Shown here: one piece after another, positions 25,014 to 33,659 of the stretch
Layout: each line of letters begins with the position of its first letter
Position numbering within the stretch: position 1 is the first letter of the stretch
Origin: Herbaspirillum sp. ASV7
Lineage (GTDB): Bacteria; Pseudomonadota; Gammaproteobacteria; Burkholderiales; Burkholderiaceae_D
Assembly: GCF_016429215.1 (NCBI RefSeq)
Contig: NZ_JAELUH010000008.1
Coordinates: forward strand, 45,516 to 109,515
DNA length: 64,000 nt
Direction of reading: 5' to 3'
Notes under the pieces: generated by a model
The model's database searches: none
The model's input: the letters and a program-made list of their open reading frames with translations, nothing else
What the model was told of the DNA's origin: nothing
Position numbers and translations under genes: made by a program

Positions 25014-26030
25014 ATGAAACGACGTACTTTTTCCAGCATGATGATCGCCGCCACCCTGGCGCTGTCCACCGCCGCCGGTGCGGCCCGCGCCGAGGCGCCT
25101 GAGGTGCGCATCTCGCACGGTTACGGCCTGCTGTACCTGCCGCTGATGGTCATCCGCGACCAGGGCCTGCTTGAGAAACATGCCAAGGCGATGGGCCTGG
25201 GCGATGTCAAGACCAAGTGGGTGCTGCTCGATGGCGGCAACGTCATCAACGATGCCATGCTGGCCGGCAATCTCGATATCGCCGGCACCGGTGCGCCGGG
25301 CTTCGTGACGCTATGGTCCAAGGCCCACGGCATTCCGCGCTCGGAAGTGGTCGGCCTGGGCGCGCTGTCGACTTCGCCCTTGTGGCTCAACACCAATAAC
25401 CCCAACGTCAAGTCGCTGAAGGACTTCACTCCCAAGGACAAGATCGCCATCCCCGGCATCAAGACCTCGCTGTCGGCCGTGCTGTTGCAGATGGCCGCGG
25501 CCAAGACCTTCGGCATCGAGAACTACGCCAAGCTCGATCCGCTGACGGTGAGCCTGTCGCACCCTGAAGCCATGGCCTCGCTGGTGTCGGGCAAGACCGA
25601 GATCACCGCGCACTTCACCTCGCCGCCGTTCTCCTACCAGGAAGCCAAGGCTCCCGGCGTGACCCGCGTGCTGAACTCGACCGATGTGCTGGGCCATATC
25701 ACCATCGACGTGGTCTTCGCCCTGAAGTCCTTCACCGACAAGAACCCCAAGCTGACCCAGGCCTTCATGGCCGCCCAGGAAGAGGCCAACACCTACATCG
25801 CCAAGAACCGCAAGGGTGCCGCCGAGATCTTCCTGCGCGTATCGAAGCTGAAGCTGCCCCAGGATGAAGTGGAGCAGATGCTGGCCGACCCCGGCACCGA
25901 GTTCTCGACGACGCCCGTGGACATCATGCAATACGTGCTCTTCATGGGCAAAGCCGGCACCATCAAGACCAAGCCGGCCGTCTGGAACGAGATGTTCGTG
26001 CCGGCCTTCAAGGACCGCAAGGGCAGCTGA
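25014..26030 (+). CDS. Periplasmic substrate-binding protein (NMT1/SsuA-like)
   Basis: A 338-residue periplasmic binding protein with a signal peptide (cleavage near AARAEA, residue 26). The mature protein has the two-lobed type II fold of the SsuA/NMT1/THI5-like family, with GLLYLPLMVIRDQGLLEKHA at the start and GNLDIAGTGAPGF in the first lobe. ATG 25014 follows ACAGGAGAC. It completes the importer with the two upstream genes. The ligand is not predictable from sequence; aliphatic sulfonates and related small anions are the usual guesses. Confidence 0.93.
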   Translation: MKRRTFSSMMIAATLALSTAAGAARAEAPEVRISHGYGLLYLPLMVIRDQGLLEKHAKAMGLGDVKTKWVLLDGGNVINDAMLAGNLDIAGTGAPGFVTLWSKAHGIPRSEVVGLGALSTSPLWLNTNNPNVKSLKDFTPKDKIAIPGIKTSLSAVLLQMAAAKTFGIENYAKLDPLTVSLSHPEAMASLVSGKTEITAHFTSPPFSYQEAKAPGVTRVLNSTDVLGHITIDVVFALKSFTDKNPKLTQAFMAAQEEANTYIAKNRKGAAEIFLRVSKLKLPQDEVEQMLADPGTEFSTTPVDIMQYVLFMGKAGTIKTKPAVWNEMFVPAFKDRKGS

Positions 26031-26111
26031 TCCAGCATGGCACCATGACTCCGTGCGGCTGCGGCCGCCGGTGTCGTATCATGGCGTCTTTGCATTGCCT
26101 CGCCTGGATTT

Positions 26112-26546
26112 ATGCCTGAAAACATCGCCGTCAAATGGATCGTCGACGAAGACCGGCTCTTCGCCGACATGCCCGATTCCCCCGGGAATCCTTGTACTGC
26201 GTGTGGCGCTTGCTGCGCCATCTTCCGCGTCTCCTTCTATTGCGGAGAACTCAGTGACGGCTCCGGCGGCGTCGTGCCGGTGGAGCTGACCAGCAAGGTC
26301 AATGACACCATCGCCTGCATGAAAGGCACTGAAACTGGACATGGCCGCTGTATCGCCCTGGAAGGTGAACTGGGCCGGCCGGGTATCGCCTGCAGCATCT
26401 ATTCCAGACGTCCCAGCACCTGCCGTGAATTCTCTGCCTGGGATGCCGACGGCCAACCCAATGCCATCTGTCAGCGCCTGCGCTCCGGCCTGGGCCTGCC
26501 AGCGCTGGCCCCCTTGCCGGCTGAGCAGGCCGCACCCACCCGCTAG
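26112..26546 (+). CDS. YkgJ-family cysteine cluster protein
   Basis: A 144-residue protein with the YkgJ/UPF0153 cysteine pattern: CTACGACC near residue 28, a lone Cys in FYCGE, CIALEG, IACSIYSRRPSTCREF and a last Cys near the C-terminus. These probably bind a zinc or iron-sulfur centre. No signal peptide. Function of the family is not established, though some members resemble Fe-S oxidoreductases. Its stop overlaps the convergent glycosyltransferase gene by 4 bp. Confidence 0.9.
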   Translation: MPENIAVKWIVDEDRLFADMPDSPGNPCTACGACCAIFRVSFYCGELSDGSGGVVPVELTSKVNDTIACMKGTETGHGRCIALEGELGRPGIACSIYSRRPSTCREFSAWDADGQPNAICQRLRSGLGLPALAPLPAEQAAPTR

Positions 26547-28405
26547 GCCTGGCCTTGCAGCGCGATGAGCGCATCGCCCAGGGATTCCGGGCGGCCCTCG
26601 AAGAGTCGTTGCAGATACTGCGGATCAGCCAGATGGGCATACAGCGCCGCGCGCGCCGCATAGTCGGTGGCCATGCGCACGGCCGCCAGGATGTACGCGT
26701 CCAGCGTGGCGGCGATGGTCCAGTCGGGCAGGCCGACGCGGCGGAACAGCCCCTCGTCGATATGCTCGAACACCTCCGGCCCGGTCTTGCACACCCCCGG
26801 CAAACCCACCGTGAAGGCATCGATGATGCCATTGGTATTGCCGAAGGGGAGCGGCGAGAGGAACATGTCGCACTGGTTGAAGATCGTCAGGTATTGCTGG
26901 TAAGGCTGGTGCGCATAGACCTGCGCGCTGGGTATGTAGCGCAGGATCAGCCGTTGCAGTTGCGGATACAGCAGGCCTTGCGCCTGTCCCACCAGGAAGT
27001 GCAGCCGCACCTGCTTGCCCGGCTGGCCGCCGGGTGGCCGGGCGGCCAGTTCCACGATCTTCTGGCAAGCCATCAGGAAGCGCGGATTGAGCTTCATGGT
27101 GGTGGCGGCAATGGCCACGTTCACATACGGCTGCTCAACGCGCTGGACCCTGGGGACCTCGAAGGGAATGGCCGAAGGACGGTAGGGCTGACCATCGGCG
27201 GGCAGGCGCAGCAGCTGCTCGGTAAAGCAGGCCGGGTCGCCCACGAAGTCCTCTTCCACGCTGATGTAGTCGATGCGCGCCGAGCAGGTTGTGGCCGGAT
27301 GGCCCAGCGCGGCCACTTGCAGCGGCGCCACGCGCAGATTGGCCGCGAACATGGTGATGGGGAACATCCCCACACTGGGCATGTAGAACACCTGGGGACG
27401 GCGCTCTTGCGCCAGCTCGCGCAATTGCCGCAGGCAGCCCAGCAGGTCGGCGGGCTTGCCCAGGTCCACGAACTCATCGAAGACCGCACGTCCCAGCGCG
27501 TCGGTATTGGCTTCATAGCCGACGGCGACGACATGGTAATGGCGGCGCGCCGCCTCCAGGGTCTTGGAATGCGTGCGATAGATGGAGTGTCCACCGGAGA
27601 ACCACTCCAGCAGCACCAGCATGACCGGCTTGCCGTTGACGCGGCCATCGCCCTCATGGTGCAGGTCGAGCAATCCTTCCTGGCGCAGCTTCTTGTCGAT
27701 GAGCGTGTTGATTGCGCCCTTGATGCGGTGGCGTTGCGGCAGGTCGGCGTAGCTGCAATGCATGTAGACATCATGCAGCACCGCCACCGGCAAGCCATCC
27801 AGCGACTCCAGTTCCAGCAGGCGCTGCGGCAGCCAGCCGAGCAGGGCTTCGCGTTTGGAATGGGCCGCCGGCGTGCCCAGGAAGCGCGGCGACATCAGCG
27901 CCAGGAACAGCGCCGCAGCCAGCGGCTTGTTCTGCGCCCACAGCATTTCCACGTCCAGCGGCAGTTCCGATTCGGGCGAATAGAGCAGGCAGAACTTCAC
28001 CAGGTCCAGCGGCCTGACCTCGAATACCTCGTTCTGTGGCCCGCCCAGCTTGAGCGAGCGCAGGATATGGTCGGCGTTGATGAAATGGCTGGCGCCGAAC
28101 AGGGCGGCCAGCCAGCGCTGGAAATTGATCAACTGGCCGAAGCCATCGGGACTGACATGGAAGCTGGGGTCCGAGAACAGCGCCGAGACCGCCGCCGTGA
28201 GACGGGTCAGGATGTGCTGCTCCAGCTCCGTGGCCGGCACGGCCGGCGAGACCGAGAGCGAAAACTGGTCGGACAGCTGGCCGTATTGGCGGTCGATGAG
28301 CACCAGCAGCCGTACCAGCTCACGCGCGGCCGGCTCCTGCTGGCGCGAATAGCAGAGGTACTCGAATTTTTCCAGGGAGAAAATCTCGTCTTGGCTGGCC
28401 GTCAT
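26543..28405 (-). CDS. HMW1C-type cytoplasmic N-glycosyltransferase (GT41)
   Basis: A 620-residue protein, exactly the usual size of HMW1C/ApNGT enzymes, which transfer glucose or galactose from UDP-sugar to Asn in N-x-S/T sequons in the cytoplasm. Matching landmarks run in order through the protein: HDVYMHCSYADLPQRH, GGHSIYRTHSKTLEAARRHY, QVFYMPSVGMFPIT, QVAALGHPATTCSARIDYI, IAATTMKLNPRFL (the phosphate-contacting Lys), FGNTNGIIDAFT (UDP-site Asp) and GPEVFEHIDEGLFRRVGLP. The N-terminal all-helical domain is also of HMW1C type. In other bacteria the gene lies next to a large secreted adhesin that it modifies, but none is present here. It is preceded on the same strand by a frameshifted secreted hydrolase, 67 bp away. 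Confidence 0.9.
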   Translation of the reverse strand: MTASQDEIFSLEKFEYLCYSRQQEPAARELVRLLVLIDRQYGQLSDQFSLSVSPAVPATELEQHILTRLTAAVSALFSDPSFHVSPDGFGQLINFQRWLAALFGASHFINADHILRSLKLGGPQNEVFEVRPLDLVKFCLLYSPESELPLDVEMLWAQNKPLAAALFLALMSPRFLGTPAAHSKREALLGWLPQRLLELESLDGLPVAVLHDVYMHCSYADLPQRHRIKGAINTLIDKKLRQEGLLDLHHEGDGRVNGKPVMLVLLEWFSGGHSIYRTHSKTLEAARRHYHVVAVGYEANTDALGRAVFDEFVDLGKPADLLGCLRQLRELAQERRPQVFYMPSVGMFPITMFAANLRVAPLQVAALGHPATTCSARIDYISVEEDFVGDPACFTEQLLRLPADGQPYRPSAIPFEVPRVQRVEQPYVNVAIAATTMKLNPRFLMACQKIVELAARPPGGQPGKQVRLHFLVGQAQGLLYPQLQRLILRYIPSAQVYAHQPYQQYLTIFNQCDMFLSPLPFGNTNGIIDAFTVGLPGVCKTGPEVFEHIDEGLFRRVGLPDWTIAATLDAYILAAVRMATDYAARAALYAHLADPQYLQRLFEGRPESLGDALIALQGQA

Positions 28406-28472
28406 GGCGGGCTCTCGTGATCAGGGAAGGCAGCCGGCATTGTGCCGTCTCTCCCGCATCGCTGCCAGTGCT

Positions 28473-29520
28473 TTAACGCTGGCCGGCTCCGGGTGCGCCC
28501 AGCCAGGGGAAGACCAGCCCCAGTGCCAGCGGCGACCGGTATAGCCTGGGCGCGCCATGGGCCGCATCCGGAATCACCTGCTGCAGGTGGCTGGCCGGCA
28601 GTTGCCATTGCCGCGCCAGGAATTGTTCGTAGCGCAGGTAAGCCAGTTGCCGTGCCATGCGCGTCGCTCCCTGCAAGGCCGCGCCGCAGGACCTGTCGAG
28701 GAAGCGGTGCTGCGGATCCACGTCACGCTGGCCGACCAGGTAGCGCACGTCGCGTGCGGCATAGCGGGCAAACAGCTGGCGCCCGTCGAGATGCTGTTGC
28801 GCCAGGTAGGCGGGTGGCTGGCCGAGTCCATAGCGATAGTCATCATAGTGCGGGCAGGACAGGTCGGCGGGGCGCGCAAAGTCCTCACCCTGTGGGCGTT
28901 CCGGGCTCAGGTAGAGATAGGAGGATGGGCTGGAGATGACGTAACGCAGGTGGATCCCGGCCTGCTGCAAGCCTTCGGTGATGCCATTGAGCAAGGCGTA
29001 GCGTTGCATCAGCTGGGCGCCGGCCGAATGGCCGATCAGCACGATCTCGTGCAGGTCCGGAAAGCGGCCGGGCGCGGCCAGCCAGCGCAGCAGGTCATCC
29101 AGCGCCTGGAAGCTGGTGATGCCTGTCACCCCCTGGATCGACGCTTCGCCCTGCATCCAGGCATCGCCCCCCCCAGATCGGCATGTCCGGCAAGAGCCCC
29201 AGGTCCTTGTGCGCCATGAAGTTGGGGGCGAGCAGCAGCGTATTGGCCGGAGTCAGGTGGGCCATGGCCAGCAGGTGCTGGCCGATGGCGAAGTAATCCA
29301 CGGCATTGCGCTTGACGCCATGCACGATGATGACCGCCCGCTGCACTTGGCTGGGCAACTGGCCCAGGTCGGCATTGGCATAGACGGCCATGGTGTAAGG
29401 TGTGGCGGCGCCAATGGACAAGGCCTGACGGTGCGCCGGGGATGCGGCCTGGGCTGGCGCAATACTCATCATCAGCAAGGAGAGGCCGGCGCTCAAGAGC
29501 AGGGCGGATAGACGTGCCAT
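28473..29520 (-). pseudogene. Secreted alpha/beta hydrolase interrupted by a frameshift in a G8 run
   Basis: Two overlapping minus-strand frames (29520 to about 29160, then to 28473) together make one protein of about 348 residues. The first part has a signal peptide (MARLSALLLSAGLSLLMMSI, cleavage after AQA near residue 25) and the strand VQRAVIIVHGVKRNAVDYF. The second holds the nucleophile elbow VLIGHSAGAQLM and the late VIPDAAHGAPR region with a possible catalytic His. The frames join at 29167-29174, eight G on the coding strand after ATCT; seven would give an uninterrupted WGGDAWMQGEAS. So this is a one-base insertion: a sequencing error, a recent mutation, or a slipped-strand switch. 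The intact enzyme would be a periplasmic or extracytoplasmic esterase or lipase-like hydrolase. Confidence 0.8.
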
Positions 29521-29570
29521 ATAGTCAGGTGTAGGTCAGCATGCACATGCATACGCCAGCAATATAGCGC

Positions 29571-29606
29571 CGAAACGAGTGCCAAAGCGAGTGCCGAAGC
29601 GAGCGC
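29571..29606. repeat. Three imperfect 12-bp tandem repeats
   Basis: CGAAACGAGTGC, CAAAGCGAGTGC and CGAAGCGAGCGC follow one another without gaps between the end of the AraC gene and the start of the hydrolase. Function unknown. Confidence 0.6.
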
Positions 29607-29624
29607 TGCCCACCGCAATCCTGC

Positions 29625-30629
29625 TCAATGCCGTGTGCGCGCCTGCAGCATGGCCGAGGGGGTCTGGCCGAACAGTTTCTTGTAGTCGCACGAGAACTGG
29701 CTGAAGTTGGTGAAGCCCCAGGCAGCCGCGATATCGCCGATGCTGCCGACGGCCTGGCTGCCGTCACCCTGGCATAGCGCCCGGCGCACACCGTTCAGGC
29801 GCAGCGAGCGCAGGTAGGTCATGGGGCTCATGCCCAGCACATCCTCGAAGCAGTATTGCAGCGTGCGACGGCTCACATGCACGGCCTCGCACAGCATGGG
29901 CACGGTGACAGGGCGCTCCTGCTGGGCCATGGCGAACTCGCGGGCATCGTTGACGATGCGCCGCCGACGCAGGAAGCTGGTGCCGGCTTCGGCTTCGATC
30001 TGGCCATCGTCCAGCAACGCCAGCAACGACACCAGCACTGCCTCCTGACCCAGTTGCAGCGCCGCATGGGTGCCCGGGCCATCGGACTGGGCGGCCAGGG
30101 CCAGCAGGGTGGCGATATGGCGGCGACATTCTTCCAGTCCGGCATGGCCAACCTTGAGCATCTCGGCCTGGCCCAGCCGGCTCCAGTCGGGTGCGCAACC
30201 GAGGCGAGCGGCACTGGCCTGCAGCGCGTCGCGCTGTACCACGATGCCGTAGATCTGGTGCTGGTCGGGTGTGACCAGTTCAAACTCGCAGGCGCCGGGG
30301 CGCGTCATCACCATATCCTCGCCCACCGGCCGACCATTGATGCGCATGCCGGTGGCGCGCGCCTCGATGCCGAACCAGTAGGCATCCGGCCACACCTGGC
30401 AGGACTGGCGGATGGCACAGCTATTGGCCTCGCTGAAGATCTGCACGCCCTGGCTCTGCCATTCCTGCAGCACGCCCTCGAAGCTGCCGCTGGCGATCTG
30501 GTCGTAGCGTTGCTCCCAGTCGGTGAGATTGTGGGCGTGCTCGTCGACGTCGCGCGCGACCACGGTGCGCAATGCCCGCTTGGTGTGCGTGCCGGCTGTG
30601 TCAGTCTGGGACAGTTGCAGATGCGACAT
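29625..30629 (-). CDS. AraC-family regulator of the ethanolamine cluster
   Basis: A 334-residue regulator with an N-terminal sensing domain of about 220 residues and a C-terminal AraC double helix-turn-helix (VTVPMLCEAVHVSRRTLQYC and SIGDIAAAWGFTNFSQFSCDYKKLFG). The N-terminal part resembles that of EutR-type activators (AraC_binding_1-like). ATG 30629 has GGAG eight bases upstream. It is transcribed away from the ethanolamine permease-phosphatase-eutBC operon with a 219-bp shared spacer, so it most likely activates those genes when ethanolamine or a derivative is present (inference from position). Confidence 0.9.
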   Translation of the reverse strand: MSHLQLSQTDTAGTHTKRALRTVVARDVDEHAHNLTDWEQRYDQIASGSFEGVLQEWQSQGVQIFSEANSCAIRQSCQVWPDAYWFGIEARATGMRINGRPVGEDMVMTRPGACEFELVTPDQHQIYGIVVQRDALQASAARLGCAPDWSRLGQAEMLKVGHAGLEECRRHIATLLALAAQSDGPGTHAALQLGQEAVLVSLLALLDDGQIEAEAGTSFLRRRRIVNDAREFAMAQQERPVTVPMLCEAVHVSRRTLQYCFEDVLGMSPMTYLRSLRLNGVRRALCQGDGSQAVGSIGDIAAAWGFTNFSQFSCDYKKLFGQTPSAMLQARTRH

Positions 30630-30848
30630 GTGGAGGCTCCCTGGCTTGCCCGGCTATCTGCGGGGCCAGGCCGGCCCTGCAGGTTTGCCGAATTTCGATA
30701 ACGTTTCCATGTTCGCGGTTGTTATATTTTGGCGCGTTGGCATGGTGTTGTGCGAAACAAGCAAACGCCATGCCCACCAGACGGTACGTTTTCCTACAAC
30801 AGTGCGGTCGACCCATGACCGCCATCTTCGCGCCAACAGGAGAGACCT

Positions 30849-32231
30849 ATGGATGCAAGCTCATCAGGGCAGGGGCATACCCTCAAGCCGGTCCTGTCCA
30901 CCCTCCAGCTCTGGGCCATCGCGGTCGGTCTGGTGATCTCTGGAGAGTATTTCGGCTGGAGCTATGGCTGGGCCAGCGCCGGCACGCTGGGCTTCACGGT
31001 GACGGCGCTGTTCATCGCGGCCATGTATGCCACCTTCATCTTCAGCTTCACCGAATTGACCACCTCCATCCCCCACGCTGGCGGCCCGTTTGCCTACAGC
31101 AAGCGTGCCTTCGGGCCGGTGGGTGGTTACCTGGCCGGGGCGGCGACCTTGATCGAGTTCGTCTTCGCGCCGCCGGCCATTGCGCTGGCCATCGGGGCCT
31201 ATCTCAATGTGCAGTTTCCCGCGCTTGATCCCAAGCTGGCCGCGCTGGGGGCCTACCTGGTCTTCATGACGCTCAACATCGTGGGCGTGCAGATCGCGGC
31301 TACCTTCGAGCTCTTCGTGACGCTGCTGGCGATCTTCGAATTGCTGGTCTTCATGGGCGTGGTGGCACCGGGCTTCTCGCTGGCCAACTTCACCAAGGGC
31401 GGCTGGTCGGGCAGCGATGGCTTCAGCCTGGCGGCGGTGCCGGGGATGTTTGCGGCGATTCCGTTCGCGATCTGGTTCTTCCTGGCCATCGAAGGCGTGG
31501 CCATGGCCGCCGAGGAGGCCAAGGATCCCCGCCGCTCCATTCCCATCGCCTACATCACCGGCATCCTGACCCTGGTGGTGCTGGCCATCGGCGTGATGCT
31601 CTTTGCCGGTGGCGCCGGCGACTGGACCAAGCTGGCCAACATCAACGATCCGCTGCCGCAGGCCATGAAGCTCATCGTCGGCGGCAACAGCAACTGGTTG
31701 CATATGCTGGTGTGGCTGGGGCTGTTCGGACTGGTGGCCTCCTTCCACGGCATCATCCTGGGCTACTCGCGCCAGATCTTCGCGCTGGCCCGGGAAGGCT
31801 ACCTGCCGACCTATTTCGCCCGCGTGCATCCGCGTTTCAAGACTCCGCATCGCGCCATCCTGGCCGGCGGTGTGGTGGGTATTGCCGCCATCTACAGCGA
31901 TGAGCTCATCACCATCGGCGGCCAGACGCTCACGGCCAACATCGTCACCATGTCGGTGTTCGGCGCGATCCTGATGTACATCCTGTCGATGCTGGCGCTG
32001 TTCCGTCTGCGCCGCAGCGAGGCCCGCCTGGAGCGGCCGTTCCGGGCGCCGCTGTATCCGTACTTCCCGGCCTTCGCCCTGTTCGGCGCACTGGTCTGCA
32101 TGGGCACGATGATCTACTACAACCCGCTGATCTTCGGCATCTTCGTGGCCTTGCTGGTCCTGGGTTACGCCTGGTTCCTGGCGACCCGTCGACACCGAGC
32201 CGAAGGCACCGCACCGGTGGCCGAATTCTGA
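30849..32231 (+). CDS. eat: Ethanolamine permease (APC superfamily)
   Basis: A 460-residue amino acid/polyamine/organocation permease with about twelve helices. The N-terminus LSTLQLWAIAVGLVISGEYFGWSYGW is the mark of the ethanolamine permease subgroup, and the TSIPHAGGPFAYSKRAFGP segment is conserved in that group. ATG 30849 follows ACAGGAGAG. Immediately upstream of a phosphatase and eutBC, so its job is presumably proton-linked uptake of ethanolamine into the cytoplasm. No microcompartment shell genes are adjacent, as expected for organisms that use EutBC as a simple nitrogen and carbon source. Confidence 0.9.
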   Translation: MDASSSGQGHTLKPVLSTLQLWAIAVGLVISGEYFGWSYGWASAGTLGFTVTALFIAAMYATFIFSFTELTTSIPHAGGPFAYSKRAFGPVGGYLAGAATLIEFVFAPPAIALAIGAYLNVQFPALDPKLAALGAYLVFMTLNIVGVQIAATFELFVTLLAIFELLVFMGVVAPGFSLANFTKGGWSGSDGFSLAAVPGMFAAIPFAIWFFLAIEGVAMAAEEAKDPRRSIPIAYITGILTLVVLAIGVMLFAGGAGDWTKLANINDPLPQAMKLIVGGNSNWLHMLVWLGLFGLVASFHGIILGYSRQIFALAREGYLPTYFARVHPRFKTPHRAILAGGVVGIAAIYSDELITIGGQTLTANIVTMSVFGAILMYILSMLALFRLRRSEARLERPFRAPLYPYFPAFALFGALVCMGTMIYYNPLIFGIFVALLVLGYAWFLATRRHRAEGTAPVAEF

Positions 32232-32281
32232 ACACACTGCAGAACCACTTACTCCACTCCATTGACAGAACGAGGGGCATC

Positions 32282-33604
32282 ATGAACAACCAACACCAAC
32301 CGACGACCGCAGCTGAGGTCCCCGTACTCAAGCGCCGTGGCTTCCTGGGCAGCCTGCTGGCCACGGCCGCCGGCGGTGCGCTGGCGACCATCGCCACCCC
32401 GGGGCAGGCCGCCGCCCGCGCCGAGGTCGCGCTGGACCGCGCCAAGTGGGCCATGCGCAACCATGAACTGGTGGCGCAGATGATTGCCGAGCATGGCCGG
32501 CTGGCGCCGGGCTACCAGTCCGGCAAGCGTCCCTATGCGGTGTTCGACTGGGACAACACCAGCATCATGAATGACTGCGAAGAAGCGCTGCTGATGTACC
32601 AGATCAATACGCTGTCCTTCAAGCTCAGTCCGTCCGAGTTCGCCGCCATCATCCGCCAGAACGTGCCGCCGGGCCCGTTCAGCAAGGACTTCAAGAACGC
32701 CGCCGGCAACGTCGTCGATCTCGATGCGATCTGCGCCGACCTCGATGCCGACTACGCCTACCTGCACGCCAGCTACAAGGGCCTGGCCGGCAGCCAGTCG
32801 CTCGACGAGGTGACCCGCAGCGTGGAGTTCCAGGACTTCCGGGCCAAGCTCTACTACCTCTACGAAGCCGTCAACGATACCCATGGCGTCAACGTCGGCT
32901 ATCCCTGGGTGATCTATTTCTTCGCCAACATGAGCGTGGCCGAGGTGAGTGCGCTGGCCGAGGCCTCCAATGACGCCGCACTGGGCGCATCGCTGACCAA
33001 GGTCAAGTACACCAGTCCGGCCGAACGGCCCGGCCGCGCCGGCGTGGTGAGTGTGTCGCACTTCCATGGCATCCGCCTGTGCACCGAGGTGGCGACCCTG
33101 ATGGACAGCCTGCGGCGCAATGGCATCGACGTCTATGTCTGTACCGCCTCGCTGGAGGACGTGGTGGCCGTCTTCGCCACCCAGCCCAAGTATGGCTATG
33201 ACGTGGCCCGCGAGAATGTCATCGGCCTGCGCCTGGAGCGCAACGGCGATCGCCTGCGCAACGCCTACCTGAAGGACTGGCCGCTGACCTGGGGGCCGGG
33301 CAAGACGGTGGCCATCAAGCAGGTGCTGGTGGCGCAGAAGGGCTATGGTCCGCTCTTCGTGGCAGGCGACAGCGATGGCGATTACGATATGCTGAGGGAC
33401 TTCCCGGAGACGCAATACGGCCTCATCGTCAATCGCATGAAGAATGGCAAGATCGGCGAACTGTCCAAGCTGGCAGCCGACCAGATCAGTGCCGCCAAGC
33501 CGCGCTTCCTGTTGCAGGGACGGCAGGAATCGACCGGCAACTGGCTGCCGGTGGAAACCAGCATCAAGTACGGCAAGACCACGCCGCAGCTGCTGACCAG
33601 CTGA
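32282..33604 (+). CDS. Twin-arginine HAD-family phosphatase (phosphorylcholine/phosphoethanolamine phosphatase-like)
   Basis: A 440-residue exported HAD hydrolase. The N-terminus has a KRRGFLGSLLATAAGG twin-arginine signal with a likely cleavage after GQAAA (about residue 45). HAD motif I is VFDWDNTS (Asp89 and Asp91), motif II lies in VCTAS, and motif IV is GDSDGDYD from residue 361. The DxDNT form of motif I is shared with PchP, the periplasmic phosphorylcholine phosphatase of Pseudomonas. Placed between the ethanolamine permease and eutB, it probably releases ethanolamine from phosphoethanolamine outside the cytoplasmic membrane so the permease can take it up. Function is inferred from motif and context. 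Confidence 0.82.
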   Translation: MNNQHQPTTAAEVPVLKRRGFLGSLLATAAGGALATIATPGQAAARAEVALDRAKWAMRNHELVAQMIAEHGRLAPGYQSGKRPYAVFDWDNTSIMNDCEEALLMYQINTLSFKLSPSEFAAIIRQNVPPGPFSKDFKNAAGNVVDLDAICADLDADYAYLHASYKGLAGSQSLDEVTRSVEFQDFRAKLYYLYEAVNDTHGVNVGYPWVIYFFANMSVAEVSALAEASNDAALGASLTKVKYTSPAERPGRAGVVSVSHFHGIRLCTEVATLMDSLRRNGIDVYVCTASLEDVVAVFATQPKYGYDVARENVIGLRLERNGDRLRNAYLKDWPLTWGPGKTVAIKQVLVAQKGYGPLFVAGDSDGDYDMLRDFPETQYGLIVNRMKNGKIGELSKLAADQISAAKPRFLLQGRQESTGNWLPVETSIKYGKTTPQLLTS

Positions 33605-33659
33605 TGGGCAACGCCGGGGCCGGGTATGGCCCCGGTCTCGCAGAAGAAGGAGCAAGAGC

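Noticed and set aside
26555..28420. A 621-codon rightward open frame
   Set aside because: It is the antisense shadow of the N-glycosyltransferase gene, which has clear family motifs on the other strand.
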